Translations under genes and position numbers: made by a program
Shown here: positions 44,884 through 53,716 of the stretch, in pieces
Numbering within the stretch: the first letter of the stretch is position 1
How the letters are laid out: every line of letters begins with the position of its first letter
The notes under the pieces: generated by a model
What the model was told of the DNA's origin: nothing
What the model saw: only the letters and a program-made list of their open reading frames with translations
Database searches by the model: none
Assembly: GCA_964533965.1 (NCBI GenBank)
Contig: CAZHNN010000001.1
Location: 1 to 64,000 of the forward strand
Length of the DNA: 64,000 nucleotides
Direction: 5' to 3'
Source: RGIG3178 sp964533965
GTDB lineage: Bacteria; Bacillota; Clostridia; Christensenellales; QAND01

Positions 44884-45639
44884 TTAACCAAATCTTCCGG
44901 TAATGTAATCGCTGGTTCGCTGATCCCGTGGGTTTGCAAAGACATCACCGGCAACGCCATGCTCCACCAGAGTCCCCATTAGCATAAATGCAACCTGATC
45001 GGCGATGCGTCTTGCCTGTTGAACGTTATGGGGTGCAATGATGATGGTGAAGTGCTCCTTAAGCTCTATAAGGGATTCCTCAATTTTGGCTGTCGATATC
45101 GGGTCAAGAGCCGAACACGGTCTGTCCAGCAGAATCACCTCCGGTTCCATTGCCAGCACTCTGGCAATGCAAAGACGTTGTTGCTGACCGCCGGACAACC
45201 TCGCTGCCGGGGTGTTCAGCCTATCCTTGACTTCCTCCCAGAGCGCAGCCATGCGCAAACCTTTTTCCACTTCCTCCGAGACAACCGCCTTGGCTTTCTT
45301 GGCCAAGCGAGGCCCCATAGCGACATTATCGAAGATGGACATGGGCAGAGGCGTCGGTACTTCAAAGACCATCCCGACTCTACGGCGCAGTTCCGTTATG
45401 CTTGTATCCGGGTCATAGATGTTTTTTCCATCCAGAAGTATCTTGCCCTCCATATGGGTTCCCGGGGTCAAATCAGAGAGACGGTTCAAGGAACGGAGCA
45501 GCGTCGTAATACCGCTGTTGGCCGGGCCAAAGACAGCCAGAATCTCATTTTTGCGTATCTCCAGGTTTAGGTCTTTAATAGCCGGCTTCTCTTTATAGTA
45601 GAAGCTTAGCCCTTCAATCACTATTTTGAATTGCTGCAT
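44884..45639 (-). CDS. Phosphate ABC transporter ATPase paralogue with degenerate Walker A and B
   Basis: A 251-residue PstB-like ATPase, last gene of the pst operon. The signature LSGGQQQRLCIARVL and the switch His are kept (IIIAPHNVQQA). Walker A reads GPANSGITT: the essential Lys is Ile (ATT). Walker B reads VILLDRPCSALDP: the catalytic Glu is Arg. This subunit probably cannot hydrolyse ATP, yet the rest is well conserved, so it may be a non-catalytic partner of the canonical PstB encoded at the other end of the operon. It is separated from pstA by 10 bases. Confidence 0.88.
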   Translation of the reverse strand: MQQFKIVIEGLSFYYKEKPAIKDLNLEIRKNEILAVFGPANSGITTLLRSLNRLSDLTPGTHMEGKILLDGKNIYDPDTSITELRRRVGMVFEVPTPLPMSIFDNVAMGPRLAKKAKAVVSEEVEKGLRMAALWEEVKDRLNTPAARLSGGQQQRLCIARVLAMEPEVILLDRPCSALDPISTAKIEESLIELKEHFTIIIAPHNVQQARRIADQVAFMLMGTLVEHGVAGDVFANPRDQRTSDYITGRFG

Positions 45640-45649
45640 TTTTCACCTC

Positions 45650-46486
45650 TTAACGGCCTTTAGATACGAATTTGTTGACCAGCATGTTGGCAACGACATT
45701 GATCAGGAAAATAAGAATGATCAAGAGGGCTGCTGTGCCGAAGGCATTTTGTATCGATATCCCCTCACGAGCCAGTATGTAAAAATGTACTGCCATTGTC
45801 CGGGTTGGGGAGAACAGAGAAGTGGGCATGCGCAGGGCTGATCCAGCCGTTAAGATAACGGCGGCCGTCTCGGCCACACAGCGCCCGATGCTCAAAATAA
45901 TGCCATTGGCGATGCCCGGGAGTGCCGAGGGGAGTACCGCTTTAACAATTGTCTGCCACTTGGTGGCTCCCAAAGAGAAGCCGACCTCGCGGAACAGGTA
46001 TGGCACTGAGCGGATTGCTTCTTCGGAAGTGCGGATGACCGTAGGCAGGATCATGATAGCCAAAGTCAATCCGCCGGACAAAATGGACCATCCCAATTGG
46101 AGGTATATGACAAAGAAGATAAAGCCGAACAGACCGTATACGATAGAGGGTATCCCCGCCAGCGATTCTGCGCTGAAGCGGATAATGCGGGTCACTTTGC
46201 TCTCACGGGTATATTCCGTAAGGTAGATGGCGGTCCCGATCCCAAACGGTGTTGCCACAAGGACGGCCACCACGGTCACCAGTAGCGTTCCGACGATCGT
46301 AGAGGAAATGCCGCCGGAGCGTCCCATATTCCGTGGAATTTCCGTGAGGAATTGCCAGTTGAGTTCAGGTATACCTTTTACCAGTATATAGAGGATGATG
46401 GCCAGAAGAATCACGATGACAAGAAGGGCGGCGGACCAAATCACCCCTTTGGCTATCTTTTGGGAAGTTTTAGGGCTGACTCTCAT
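45650..46486 (-). CDS. pstA: Phosphate ABC transporter permease PstA
   Basis: A 278-residue permease with six helices. The loop ATKWQTIVKAVLPSALPGIANG near residues 175-196 is the ATPase-contact EAA motif, and SLAGIPSIVYGLFGFIFFV is typical of PstA. It pairs with PstC to form the phosphate channel. The genes overlap by 4 bases (stop of pstC with start of pstA). Confidence 0.93.
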   Translation of the reverse strand: MRVSPKTSQKIAKGVIWSAALLVIVILLAIILYILVKGIPELNWQFLTEIPRNMGRSGGISSTIVGTLLVTVVAVLVATPFGIGTAIYLTEYTRESKVTRIIRFSAESLAGIPSIVYGLFGFIFFVIYLQLGWSILSGGLTLAIMILPTVIRTSEEAIRSVPYLFREVGFSLGATKWQTIVKAVLPSALPGIANGIILSIGRCVAETAAVILTAGSALRMPTSLFSPTRTMAVHFYILAREGISIQNAFGTAALLIILIFLINVVANMLVNKFVSKGR

Positions 46487-47343
46487 AGCGACTTCATCTC
46501 CTTCCTGCGGGTGATATACTGGGCTGCGGAATTCAAAAGCATGATGATGATAAACAGCACGATACCCGTGGCGAACAGCGCCTGTTGGTGTTCACCCGCC
46601 GCGTATCCCATCTCAATGCCGATGTTCGTGGTCAGGGTTCGGACAGGGTCCAGGATCGACGTGGGGATGGCGACGGCATTGCCCAGAACCATGATGACCG
46701 CCATTGTCTCACCCACTGCACGGCCAATGCCCAAGATGACTGCGGCAACTATTCCCGACTTGGCGGCAGGCAACAGCAAACCCCATATCGTTTGCCAATG
46801 CGTCAAGCCCAAAGCCAAGGCTCCCTCTTTGTATTGACGGGGCAAAGCAAGAATGGAAACTTCGGAGATACTGATGATGGTAGGCAAAATCATGATGGCC
46901 AGAATAATGGAGCCGGCCAATATGCTCAGCCCCGGTCCTCCCAGGTAATTGCGTATAAAGGGTACGATGAATATCACGCCCCAGAAACCATATACCACGG
47001 AAGGTATGCCGGCGAGCAATTGGATGGCAGGCCGAAATATGTTTCTCATCGTAGCGGGAGCAAACTCAGCCATAAAAATGCTGCAGCAAATGGCAATAGG
47101 TACTCCCAGGATCGTCGCGCCCAGCGTTACCGATACGGTGCCGATTATCATTGGGAAAATCCCGAAAGCGCCCTGGGTGGGAGCCCACTTCATCCCAAAG
47201 ACGAAGTTGAAGACGCCAACTTTGTTGACAATTGGCAAGCCCTTGATAAAGATAAACACCGTGATGAGCGCCAGCACCGATAAGGCTGAAAAGGCAATTA
47301 CTAGAAATAAGCGCTCTGAGAATTTTTCCTTTATCTTCTTCAT
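46483..47343 (-). CDS. pstC: Phosphate ABC transporter permease PstC
   Basis: A 286-residue permease with six helices; QLLAGIPSVVYGFWGVIFIV and the loop LTHWQTIWGLLLPAAKSGIV are typical of PstC. It overlaps pstS upstream and pstA downstream by 4 bases each, so translation is coupled. Confidence 0.93.
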   Translation of the reverse strand: MKKIKEKFSERLFLVIAFSALSVLALITVFIFIKGLPIVNKVGVFNFVFGMKWAPTQGAFGIFPMIIGTVSVTLGATILGVPIAICCSIFMAEFAPATMRNIFRPAIQLLAGIPSVVYGFWGVIFIVPFIRNYLGGPGLSILAGSIILAIMILPTIISISEVSILALPRQYKEGALALGLTHWQTIWGLLLPAAKSGIVAAVILGIGRAVGETMAVIMVLGNAVAIPTSILDPVRTLTTNIGIEMGYAAGEHQQALFATGIVLFIIIMLLNSAAQYITRRKEMKSL

Positions 47344-48212
47344 TTCCCCGTACCTTCTGATGAGGGAATGAGTCCCTCATTCACCAGTGTTTGCTGCCCC
47401 TGTGCAGAGAGAGTAAAATCGATGAATTCCTTAGCCATCCCAGTAGGTTCGCCCAGACAGACAAACAAAAACGGCCGGGAAAGCTTGTAGCTGCCATTCT
47501 CTACATTTTCCCGTGTCGCGGCGACGCCTCCGAGTTGTAAGGCTTTCACTTTTTCATTCACCAAGCCCAACGAAATGTAGCCGATAGCATACGGGTCGTC
47601 TGAAACCAATTGCCGTACCGCTCCATTGGAGTCCTGGACGATGGCTTTAGGGGTTATCTCGATCTTGCCCATCACCAGCTCAATAAAGGCGCTTCTTGTT
47701 CCAGAGCCCTCTTCACGGGTTATGACATGGATCTTTGCCTTTGGACCTCCCACTTGGCTCCAGTCGGTGATTGTGTTCGCATAAATGTCGCGTATCTGAT
47801 TTAAAGTAAGGTTTTGAACCGGGTTGCTCGGATGTACGACTACTGCCAATCCGTCCCTTGCAATTTCCACAGACCACAAGCTTTTCTCCGCATCCTTCAA
47901 TGCACGGGAGGACATGCCGATTTCGGCGGTACCGGATTGTGCAGCCGTGATGCCGGCCGCAGATCCGCCGCCTTGGATGTCGATCTCGGAACCGGGATGC
48001 AGAACCATGTACTCTTCGGCCAGAACCTCCGCATACGGCTGCACCGATGTGGATCCGGCGGCTATAATGCCTGTCCCCGATTTGTGACTGCATCCGGACA
48101 ATAGGCTCACAGAAAGGACCAATACCGCCAGAGAGACAGTCGCTATGATCCGTCTTATTGGTCTATTTGTTACAATCGTACGCTTCATGTTTCTCATACC
48201 AAAATCAAGCAT
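47340..48212 (-). CDS. pstS: Phosphate-binding lipoprotein PstS
   Basis: A 290-residue lipoprotein that binds phosphate outside the cell. The lipobox is SLLSGC; phosphate-contact loops are seen as AAGSTSVQPYAE, GGGSAAGITAAQSG, and REEGSGTRSAF. ATG 48212 has GGGGAC nearby; ATG 48188 (MKRTIV) is an alternative that gives a shorter signal peptide. It is the second gene of the operon, after a pstB. Confidence 0.92.
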   Translation of the reverse strand: MLDFGMRNMKRTIVTNRPIRRIIATVSLAVLVLSVSLLSGCSHKSGTGIIAAGSTSVQPYAEVLAEEYMVLHPGSEIDIQGGGSAAGITAAQSGTAEIGMSSRALKDAEKSLWSVEIARDGLAVVVHPSNPVQNLTLNQIRDIYANTITDWSQVGGPKAKIHVITREEGSGTRSAFIELVMGKIEITPKAIVQDSNGAVRQLVSDDPYAIGYISLGLVNEKVKALQLGGVAATRENVENGSYKLSRPFLFVCLGEPTGMAKEFIDFTLSAQGQQTLVNEGLIPSSEGTGK

Positions 48213-48330
48213 CAAAGTCCCCAGCCTCTTACCTTCTAACGCTTGTTTTCCTCCATTTTCCCAGTTATAACAACAGATGGTCTGCTATCATCTTCGGTAT
48301 AAATTTCCCCAGCGGCCGTCTCGGAAATTC

Positions 48331-49110
48331 TTATCCGAACCGGCCCGTAATATAGTCCTCGGTGCGTTTGTCTTTAGGATTGGCAAAGATCTTGGTGGTT
48401 GGGCCATATTCCACCAATTCTCCCAACATCATAAACGCAGTCATATCGGAAACCCGCAACGCTTGCTCCATGTTGTGCGTTACGATGATGATCGTGTATT
48501 TTTGGGCCAGATCCCGCATCAATTCCTCGATTTTCATGGTGGATTCCGGATCAAGGGCACTGCACGATTCATCCATCAAAATCACATCAGGTTCCACAGC
48601 CAGTGCACGAGCGATACACAGACGCTGCTGCTGACCCGGTGAAAGAGAAAGGGCGGATTGTTTCAGCTTGTCCTTTACTTCATCCCATAGAGCCACCTGG
48701 CGCAAACAACGCTCCACGATCCGTGATTGTTCCTCGCGTTTTAGTCCATGGTGCTTTGGACCAAACGCGATATTGTCATACACGCTCATCGGAAAGGGAT
48801 TGGGTCTTTGAAAAACCATGCCTACCCTTTTTCTGAGTGTGACAACGTCCATGTCTTTATCGAAGATAGAGACGCCGTCGAGAAGAACTTCACCCTCTAC
48901 CCTGACCCCGGCTATCAGGTCATTCATGCGATTGAACAGACGCAGAAGAGTGGATTTTCCACAGCCCGACGGACCAATGATGGCCGTGATAGCACATGCT
49001 TGGATATCCATGGTAACGTTCTTCAAAGCCTGGAAGCTACCATAGTAAAGGTTTACCGCTTCTGTTTCTATTTTGGCTCGATCCCCAGACTGTAGCATTA
49101 GATCATCCAT
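48331..49110 (-). CDS. pstB: Phosphate ABC transporter ATPase PstB (intact)
   Basis: A 259-residue ATPase, first gene of the pst operon. Walker A GPSGCGKST and Walker B DVILMDESCSALDP are intact; the signature reads LSPGQQQRLCIARAL, with Pro in place of the usual Gly. The switch His is in IIIVTHNMEQAL. It energises phosphate import with PstC and PstA, perhaps together with the degenerate paralogue. ATG 49110 is used; ATG 49098 also fits. An upstream PhoP-like promoter controls the operon. Confidence 0.92.
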   Translation of the reverse strand: MDDLMLQSGDRAKIETEAVNLYYGSFQALKNVTMDIQACAITAIIGPSGCGKSTLLRLFNRMNDLIAGVRVEGEVLLDGVSIFDKDMDVVTLRKRVGMVFQRPNPFPMSVYDNIAFGPKHHGLKREEQSRIVERCLRQVALWDEVKDKLKQSALSLSPGQQQRLCIARALAVEPDVILMDESCSALDPESTMKIEELMRDLAQKYTIIIVTHNMEQALRVSDMTAFMMLGELVEYGPTTKIFANPKDKRTEDYITGRFG

Positions 49111-49202
49111 CCATTACACTCACTAATCGTCTTCTTATCAAATTTTTAATAAGAAGATCTTATTTCATACATTATACACTTTATCAAAAATTCCTGACTA
49201 TA

Positions 49203-49242
49203 TGGTTATAGGAAAATCAGCACTCCGTCAATTTCGTGTAAA
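49203..49242 (-). promoter_or_regulatory. Promoter with PhoP-like boxes before the pst operon
   Basis: Minus strand: TTTACA (49237-49242), 5 bases, TTGACG (49226-49231), 17 bases, TAACCA (49203-49208). The spacer also shares CTGATTTTCC with the PiT promoter. The remainder of 49111-49416 is AT-rich and holds nothing else recognised. Confidence 0.7.
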
Positions 49243-49416
49243 GTCAAACGGACAAGAGAACGGTTTGCAGTAAATCGGAATACGCAATTGAAATTGAAAG
49301 GGAAAAACATATTAAAAAAACGTGATTGAATTCTAGGTTTGATACAGTTGAATATTTATATAACTATATCATAACTATACATAGGGAAAAAAATTTAAAC
49401 GAAGGGCAGAAGCAGT

Positions 49417-49878
49417 TTGGAATTAGGTACAAGGCTGGAATTGCTTAGAAAAAAAAGCGGTTGGAGCAAGACAGAAGTAGCCAAGCGCATAGGGCTGTCC
49501 TCATCAACAATTTGTAAACATGAATATGGCGATCGAGAACCAGACCTTGATACAATATGTAAATATGCCGAATTGTATGATGTATCCTTGGAATACCTGG
49601 TGGGTCTCATGGATGACCCCAACGTATCTATCACAATGATCGCGTCCATGAATACAAATCAAATAGACAGCAATGATCGATTCCACGAAAAGGACATCGC
49701 GGATCTCAAGCGGTTTTTGTGGATATTCCGGGTTGTGGCGGAGTACCTATTTGGCGTATCGAATCTCGAAGGCATTATCGAAAGCCAACGGCGAATAAGT
49801 GGCGCGGAAGGCCATTTGTGCGAGAAGGACATCGTCGAGCTTAAGCGTTTTATAAAGAGTTTTCACGGAGAAATGTAA
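49417..49878 (+). CDS. XRE-family helix-turn-helix regulator
   Basis: A 153-residue protein. Residues 1-62 form a Cro/CI-type HTH domain (RKKSGWSKTEVAKRIGLSSS, then EYGDREPDLDTICKYAELY). The C-terminal part carries two copies of a short sequence, EKDIADLKRF and EKDIVELKRF, about 45 residues apart, perhaps a dimerisation or ligand part. TTG 49417 is the likely start, AAGGGC upstream. Targets unknown; it lies between the pst promoter and the sugar operon. Confidence 0.82.
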   Translation: MELGTRLELLRKKSGWSKTEVAKRIGLSSSTICKHEYGDREPDLDTICKYAELYDVSLEYLVGLMDDPNVSITMIASMNTNQIDSNDRFHEKDIADLKRFLWIFRVVAEYLFGVSNLEGIIESQRRISGAEGHLCEKDIVELKRFIKSFHGEM

Positions 49879-49892
49879 TATAAATAAATAAT

Positions 49893-49924
49893 AAAAAGAG
49901 CGGCGATTGCGCCGCTCTTTTTGT
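49893..49924 (+). terminator. Terminator after XRE regulator
   Basis: AAAGAGCGGC (49895-49904) pairs with GCCGCTCTTT (49911-49920), then T. Confidence 0.88.
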
Positions 49925-50053
49925 TTTGCTATCCAATGCAAAATTGTCTTTACATATGGATAGACATAGTCAAAGACAAGGCATAAAAAGTACAACAAGG
50001 AATACAAATATGACGAATAGGAAAATATACAAGAAATATAGCCTGACAAATTG

Positions 50054-50078
50054 TTGACAATATGGCAATCATTGTTAA
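50054..50078 (+). promoter_or_regulatory. Possible operator or promoter element before the sugar operon
   Basis: TTGACAAT (50054-50061) and ATTGTTAA (50071-50078) form an inverted repeat (7 of 8). TTGACA could be a -35 element but no good -10 follows. The remainder of 49925-50443 shows no gene; the frame running from 50216 into the SDR gene has no early binding site. Confidence 0.35.
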
Positions 50079-50443
50079 ACCTACGCAACGAACGTTCGGA
50101 GTCAACGAAAAGTGTGCGGGTTAGCCGATAAAATGATGCATCGTTGAATACCGGTAATAGGTGTCAATAAAAATCGTTTAACTGTTCGCAGCAAAAGGAT
50201 GCCTCAACGAAGATATTGCGCAAATACATGCGTGTAACTCATATCTATCGGAGGTTTTTTAGACGCATCGCGTGGGCGCGCGCAGGGCCGTTTGCCCCGC
50301 GAATGTTTGTCACCTCATCCGTGGTGCATGAAGGCTTCCGCCGCGATCCCAAGGATGAGGACACAGCCGACGACCCTTTTATGATCAGTATGGTTGTTAT
50401 ACTGGCCTTTGGGTATACCTTGTTTGAATGGGAGGAGAATGGT

Positions 50444-51211
50444 ATGGATTTGCAGCTAAAGGGCAGAGTCGCTTTGATTACCGGCGGCACCAAGGGCATT
50501 GGCGCCGGATGCTCTGTGGCATTGGCCAGAGAAGGCGCGGACATCGTCGCTGTCTATCGCTCCGATGAAGAGGGCAGCCAGGCGTTCGTGCGCGAATTGG
50601 CACAGACTTACAGCGTGCACGCGATCGCCGTCAAGGCGGATGTGACGATCCCCGAGCAGGTGGAGGCGGCGTTTGACGATGCCAGAGAAAAGCTGGGGCT
50701 GGTCGATATACTTGTCAACAACGCGGCAAAAAGCTATGCACGCGGCCCCATCGATACCATGACGTACGATGGCTGGGTCAAAACGATGGATGGTGTGCTC
50801 AATCACGTGTTTACCGTTTCCAACCGATTTGTACGCGATCTTAAAGCGGCAGGGCGCGGCGGGCATATCGTCAATGTGCTGGCTAAGTCGGCGATTGTCT
50901 CCAATAGCAAATACAAAACGGCCTATAACGCCAGCAAGGGCGGCATGACGGCCATGACGCGCTCCATGGCCAACGAGCTGATCGATTTCGGCATCGTCGT
51001 AAACGGCATCGTACCCGGATACGTGCGCACCAGCTTCTATCAACCGGGCAGCGAAGGCGAGAAGACCAAGGAACAGTTTTTGCGCGTCGGCTGGGCGATG
51101 CCCATAGACATGGGTAACGTGGCCGCATTCCTGTGTTCCCCGATGGCGAAACAGATCATCGGCGCCGTGGTGGATTGCAGCGGGGGAACCATGCTCTGCC
51201 CCGGGGGTTGA
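50444..51211 (+). CDS. Short-chain dehydrogenase/reductase of the sugar operon
   Basis: A 255-residue SDR: cofactor motif TGGTKGIG, NNAAKS, and catalytic YNASK near residue 160. Probably oxidises or reduces a sugar or polyol together with the alcohol dehydrogenase in the same operon; the exact substrate is unknown. ATG 50444 (MDLQLKGRVALITGG) is chosen since GGGAGG precedes it and it gives the standard family start. First gene of the set SDR, YugP-like, IIB, ADH, IID, IIC. Confidence 0.9.
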   Translation: MDLQLKGRVALITGGTKGIGAGCSVALAREGADIVAVYRSDEEGSQAFVRELAQTYSVHAIAVKADVTIPEQVEAAFDDAREKLGLVDILVNNAAKSYARGPIDTMTYDGWVKTMDGVLNHVFTVSNRFVRDLKAAGRGGHIVNVLAKSAIVSNSKYKTAYNASKGGMTAMTRSMANELIDFGIVVNGIVPGYVRTSFYQPGSEGEKTKEQFLRVGWAMPIDMGNVAAFLCSPMAKQIIGAVVDCSGGTMLCPGG

Positions 51212-51311
51212 TGGGGCCATCAAACAAACCGACTGTACTTCATCATTACGTACGCACTAAAGCTTATTTTTCGACCGTTGCGTTTTCGGCGCAACGGAAA
51301 GGGGGTTCATT

Positions 51312-52013
51312 ATGTCGCTTCCGTATTGGATTTTAGCCATCGCCTTACTCTGCTCGGTAACCGCGAGATTCTTTCTCATCCGCACGTTTAAAAAGCTGGC
51401 AAAAAATACTTTTCATTATTGCCCCAAAATTGAAGTGGCAGTAAGTGAGGTTCTGCATCAAAACGATATGAAGGACGTCACCATCGAGCGGGCTGACGGA
51501 ATGGCGTATGCGGATACATACTTTCCCCGCTCGCGCATGGTGATGATCAACAAGAAAACTGCGGACAGCAGGGACGCAGTCAGCATGTGTACCGCCTTGC
51601 AAGCCGCCGGCCGCGCTATTGTGATGGAGAAAAGCAAGCTGGTTTATTTGCTAAAATATGTACTCTATCCGATTTTGCGTTTTACTACCATGATATCCAT
51701 ACCCCTTGCGATATTGTCGCTTCTATTGCACAATGTCATTTTGTTTTATTTAGGAATGTGGTGTATTAACGCCTATTTTCTTCTCAGTCTTTTTATCAGC
51801 ATCATTGAAGTGTATGTCAGCGGCTTTGGCATACGTTATCTTAAAGCGTTTGTTCCTAAGGAAGAGAAGATGGCTAGGGCGATTTTTGCCGCTATTGATT
51901 TAACATATTGTTCGATGACGCTTGCGGGAATGACGGCTCCTTTCCGGCCCCTGATTAACCTTTTCTTGCGCAAGACGATGCCGCGCGGCGGTGCTGAAAG
52001 TAGATTGATTTGA
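51312..52013 (+). CDS. YugP-like membrane protein lacking the zinc-protease motif
   Basis: A 233-residue membrane protein with an N-terminal helix and three helices in the second half. The layout, the VSEVLHQNDMKDVTIE region and the DTYFPRSRMVMI strand resemble YugP-type zinc metallopeptidases (PF04298). At the place of the family's HEVGHA there is QAAGRA (in CTALQAAGRAIV), so neither zinc His nor the catalytic Glu is present. A non-catalytic role is likely. AAAGGGGG precedes ATG 51312. It lies between SDR and PTS genes, in the same direction. The assignment rests on residue pattern only. Confidence 0.55.
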   Translation: MSLPYWILAIALLCSVTARFFLIRTFKKLAKNTFHYCPKIEVAVSEVLHQNDMKDVTIERADGMAYADTYFPRSRMVMINKKTADSRDAVSMCTALQAAGRAIVMEKSKLVYLLKYVLYPILRFTTMISIPLAILSLLLHNVILFYLGMWCINAYFLLSLFISIIEVYVSGFGIRYLKAFVPKEEKMARAIFAAIDLTYCSMTLAGMTAPFRPLINLFLRKTMPRGGAESRLI

Positions 52014-52076
52014 TATAGCGTGCACTTTCCCATTGCACGCCGGGTTAAGGGTTTATATCAAAAAGGAGGTTGTGAA

Positions 52077-52553
52077 ATGGCAATAAGCTTAGTACGTGTG
52101 GATGACCGCCTGATCCATGGTCAGGTTGTCATGACGTGGGTCAGGGCGACGAATGCGAATCGGATTATTGTATTGGATGACGGCGTAGCAGCCGATCCAT
52201 TTATGACGATGGTATGCAAAAACCTTGCGCCAACGGGAACCACGGTGGAGATCATGACCTTGGCGCAGGCGAAGGAAAAGGTGCCCGTATATCAGGAGAA
52301 TGTCAACTTGCGCGCCATCATCCTCGTAAAGACTCCAAAACCCATTTTGGAACTCAGGCTGGCCGGCGTGAAGCTGGACAAAATGGTGATCGGCGGCATG
52401 GGTACGCGCACTGGCCGGACAAAGCTGTACCGCAATATCTCTGCGGACGAGGCGGAGCGAGGCATGATCCGGCAGCTGATCGATTTGGGGATGGAGGTGG
52501 TATGCCAGATCATTTCCGATGATAGCCCGGTGGACTGCAAGACCTTGGTATAG
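52077..52553 (+). CDS. PTS mannose/fructose/sorbose family IIB component
   Basis: A 158-residue cytoplasmic PTS IIB protein. The phosphorylated His lies in RVDDRLIHGQV near residue 15, the family active-site motif. It takes phosphate from IIA (not encoded in the window) and passes it to the sugar entering through IIC and IID. ATG 52077 follows AAAAGGAGGT; an earlier ATG at 52020 lacks a site. The IID and IIC genes lie downstream, with an alcohol dehydrogenase between them. Confidence 0.93.
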   Translation: MAISLVRVDDRLIHGQVVMTWVRATNANRIIVLDDGVAADPFMTMVCKNLAPTGTTVEIMTLAQAKEKVPVYQENVNLRAIILVKTPKPILELRLAGVKLDKMVIGGMGTRTGRTKLYRNISADEAERGMIRQLIDLGMEVVCQIISDDSPVDCKTLV

Positions 52554-52580
52554 TTTGTTTTGGGTTCTTAAGGAGGAAAC

Positions 52581-53638
52581 ATGAGTGAGAAGATGAAAGC
52601 GATCGCAGTTATGGGCGCTGGGGATGTCCAGATTATCGAATGCGATCGTCCATTGGTGGCGGNNNNNNNNNNGCCCATGAAGTGCTGATTCAGACCAAGG
52701 TTGTGTCCTTGTGTACCGTGGAACAGCGCTCGTTTACGGGCATACGCAACGCGTATCCGATGGTCGGGGGTCACGAGGCAGCCGGCATTGTTGTCGAGGT
52801 GGGCGAGGGCGTCACGGGATGTAAGATAGGCGATCATGTCGTCCCCTGTTATGGCTCCTGTGGTGAATGCGATTATTGCAAGCTGGGCCGCGGGACGCAA
52901 TGCCGCAATACGCGCGGAGGAAAGCCACGCGTTCCGGTGAAAGCCACAGTGATCGGCGGGGGCATGGCGCAGTATCTGGTCGTGCCCAAAAACCAGGTGT
53001 ACAAGGTAGACCCCAAACTGCCGCTGGATTTTGCTGCTCTCACCGAGCCCCTGGCCTGTTGCATACACAGCGTAAACAAAGCGCGGGTAGATTTCGGCGA
53101 TACGGTTACCATTATCGGCGCGGGTATCATGGGCATACTGCAAACCCGGCTATGCCGGATGAAAGGCGCCAGGGTGGTTGTAAGCGAAGTGGATCCGATT
53201 CGCAGGCAAAAAGCGTTGGATAGCGGAGCGAACCTGGTTTTCAACCCGCTGGAGACAAACCCGGTCGAGTATATCAAAAGCATAACCTGCGGCATCGGTT
53301 CAGACGTCGTCATCAACACGACGGCCCTGTCCTCGACGTGGGAGCAGGCCATCCAAATGGTGGCTCCCTACGGACGCATTATGGTATACAGCTCACAGCA
53401 TCCCGATGATCCCATCCCGGTAAAAATGGGCGATATGCACAGCCGCGAGTATGAGCTGATCGGTACGGTAAACCCGGCGCCCGGCGACTTTGTGATGGCG
53501 TCTCGCCTGATGAGCTACGGGCTCATCGACATGGAGGCTGTAATCAACTACCGCTTCCCGTTTGCTCAATGCGCGGATGCGTTTAAGCAGGCGTGCGTCC
53601 CCGGCACCTATCGTGTGCTGATCCGCCACGAGGAGTAG
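52581..53638 (+). CDS. Zinc-dependent alcohol/polyol dehydrogenase (assembly gap inside)
   Basis: A medium-chain dehydrogenase of about 350 residues. Structural zinc Cys are in CGECDYCKLGRGTQC, the catalytic-domain GGHEAAG follows the usual pattern, and the NAD-binding motif IIGAGIMG is present. The usual catalytic-zinc CGSDxH stretch reads LCTVEQRSFTG. AAGGAGG precedes ATG 52581. Ten N at 52663-52672 lie in codons 28-31; the frame before and after the gap does not agree with exactly ten bases, so the gap length is not true. Probably oxidises the sugar alcohol, or its phosphate, taken up by the PTS of the same operon. Confidence 0.88.
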
Positions 53639-53716
53639 GTCGCGTTGTGAAGGACGATTTGGTTTTACAAATTTGCTTGATAAGTCCCCAGAGGACTTTT
53701 GAAAGGAGGAAGTTGT

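Noticed and set aside
50089..50098. CGAACGTTCG considered as a LexA box
   Set aside because: The two half sites touch directly, whereas the Gram-positive SOS box has four bases between GAAC and GTTC.
50216..50443. N-terminal extension of the SDR gene from 50216
   Set aside because: The extension has no ribosome binding site or domain, and GGGAGG precedes ATG 50444, which gives the normal SDR start.
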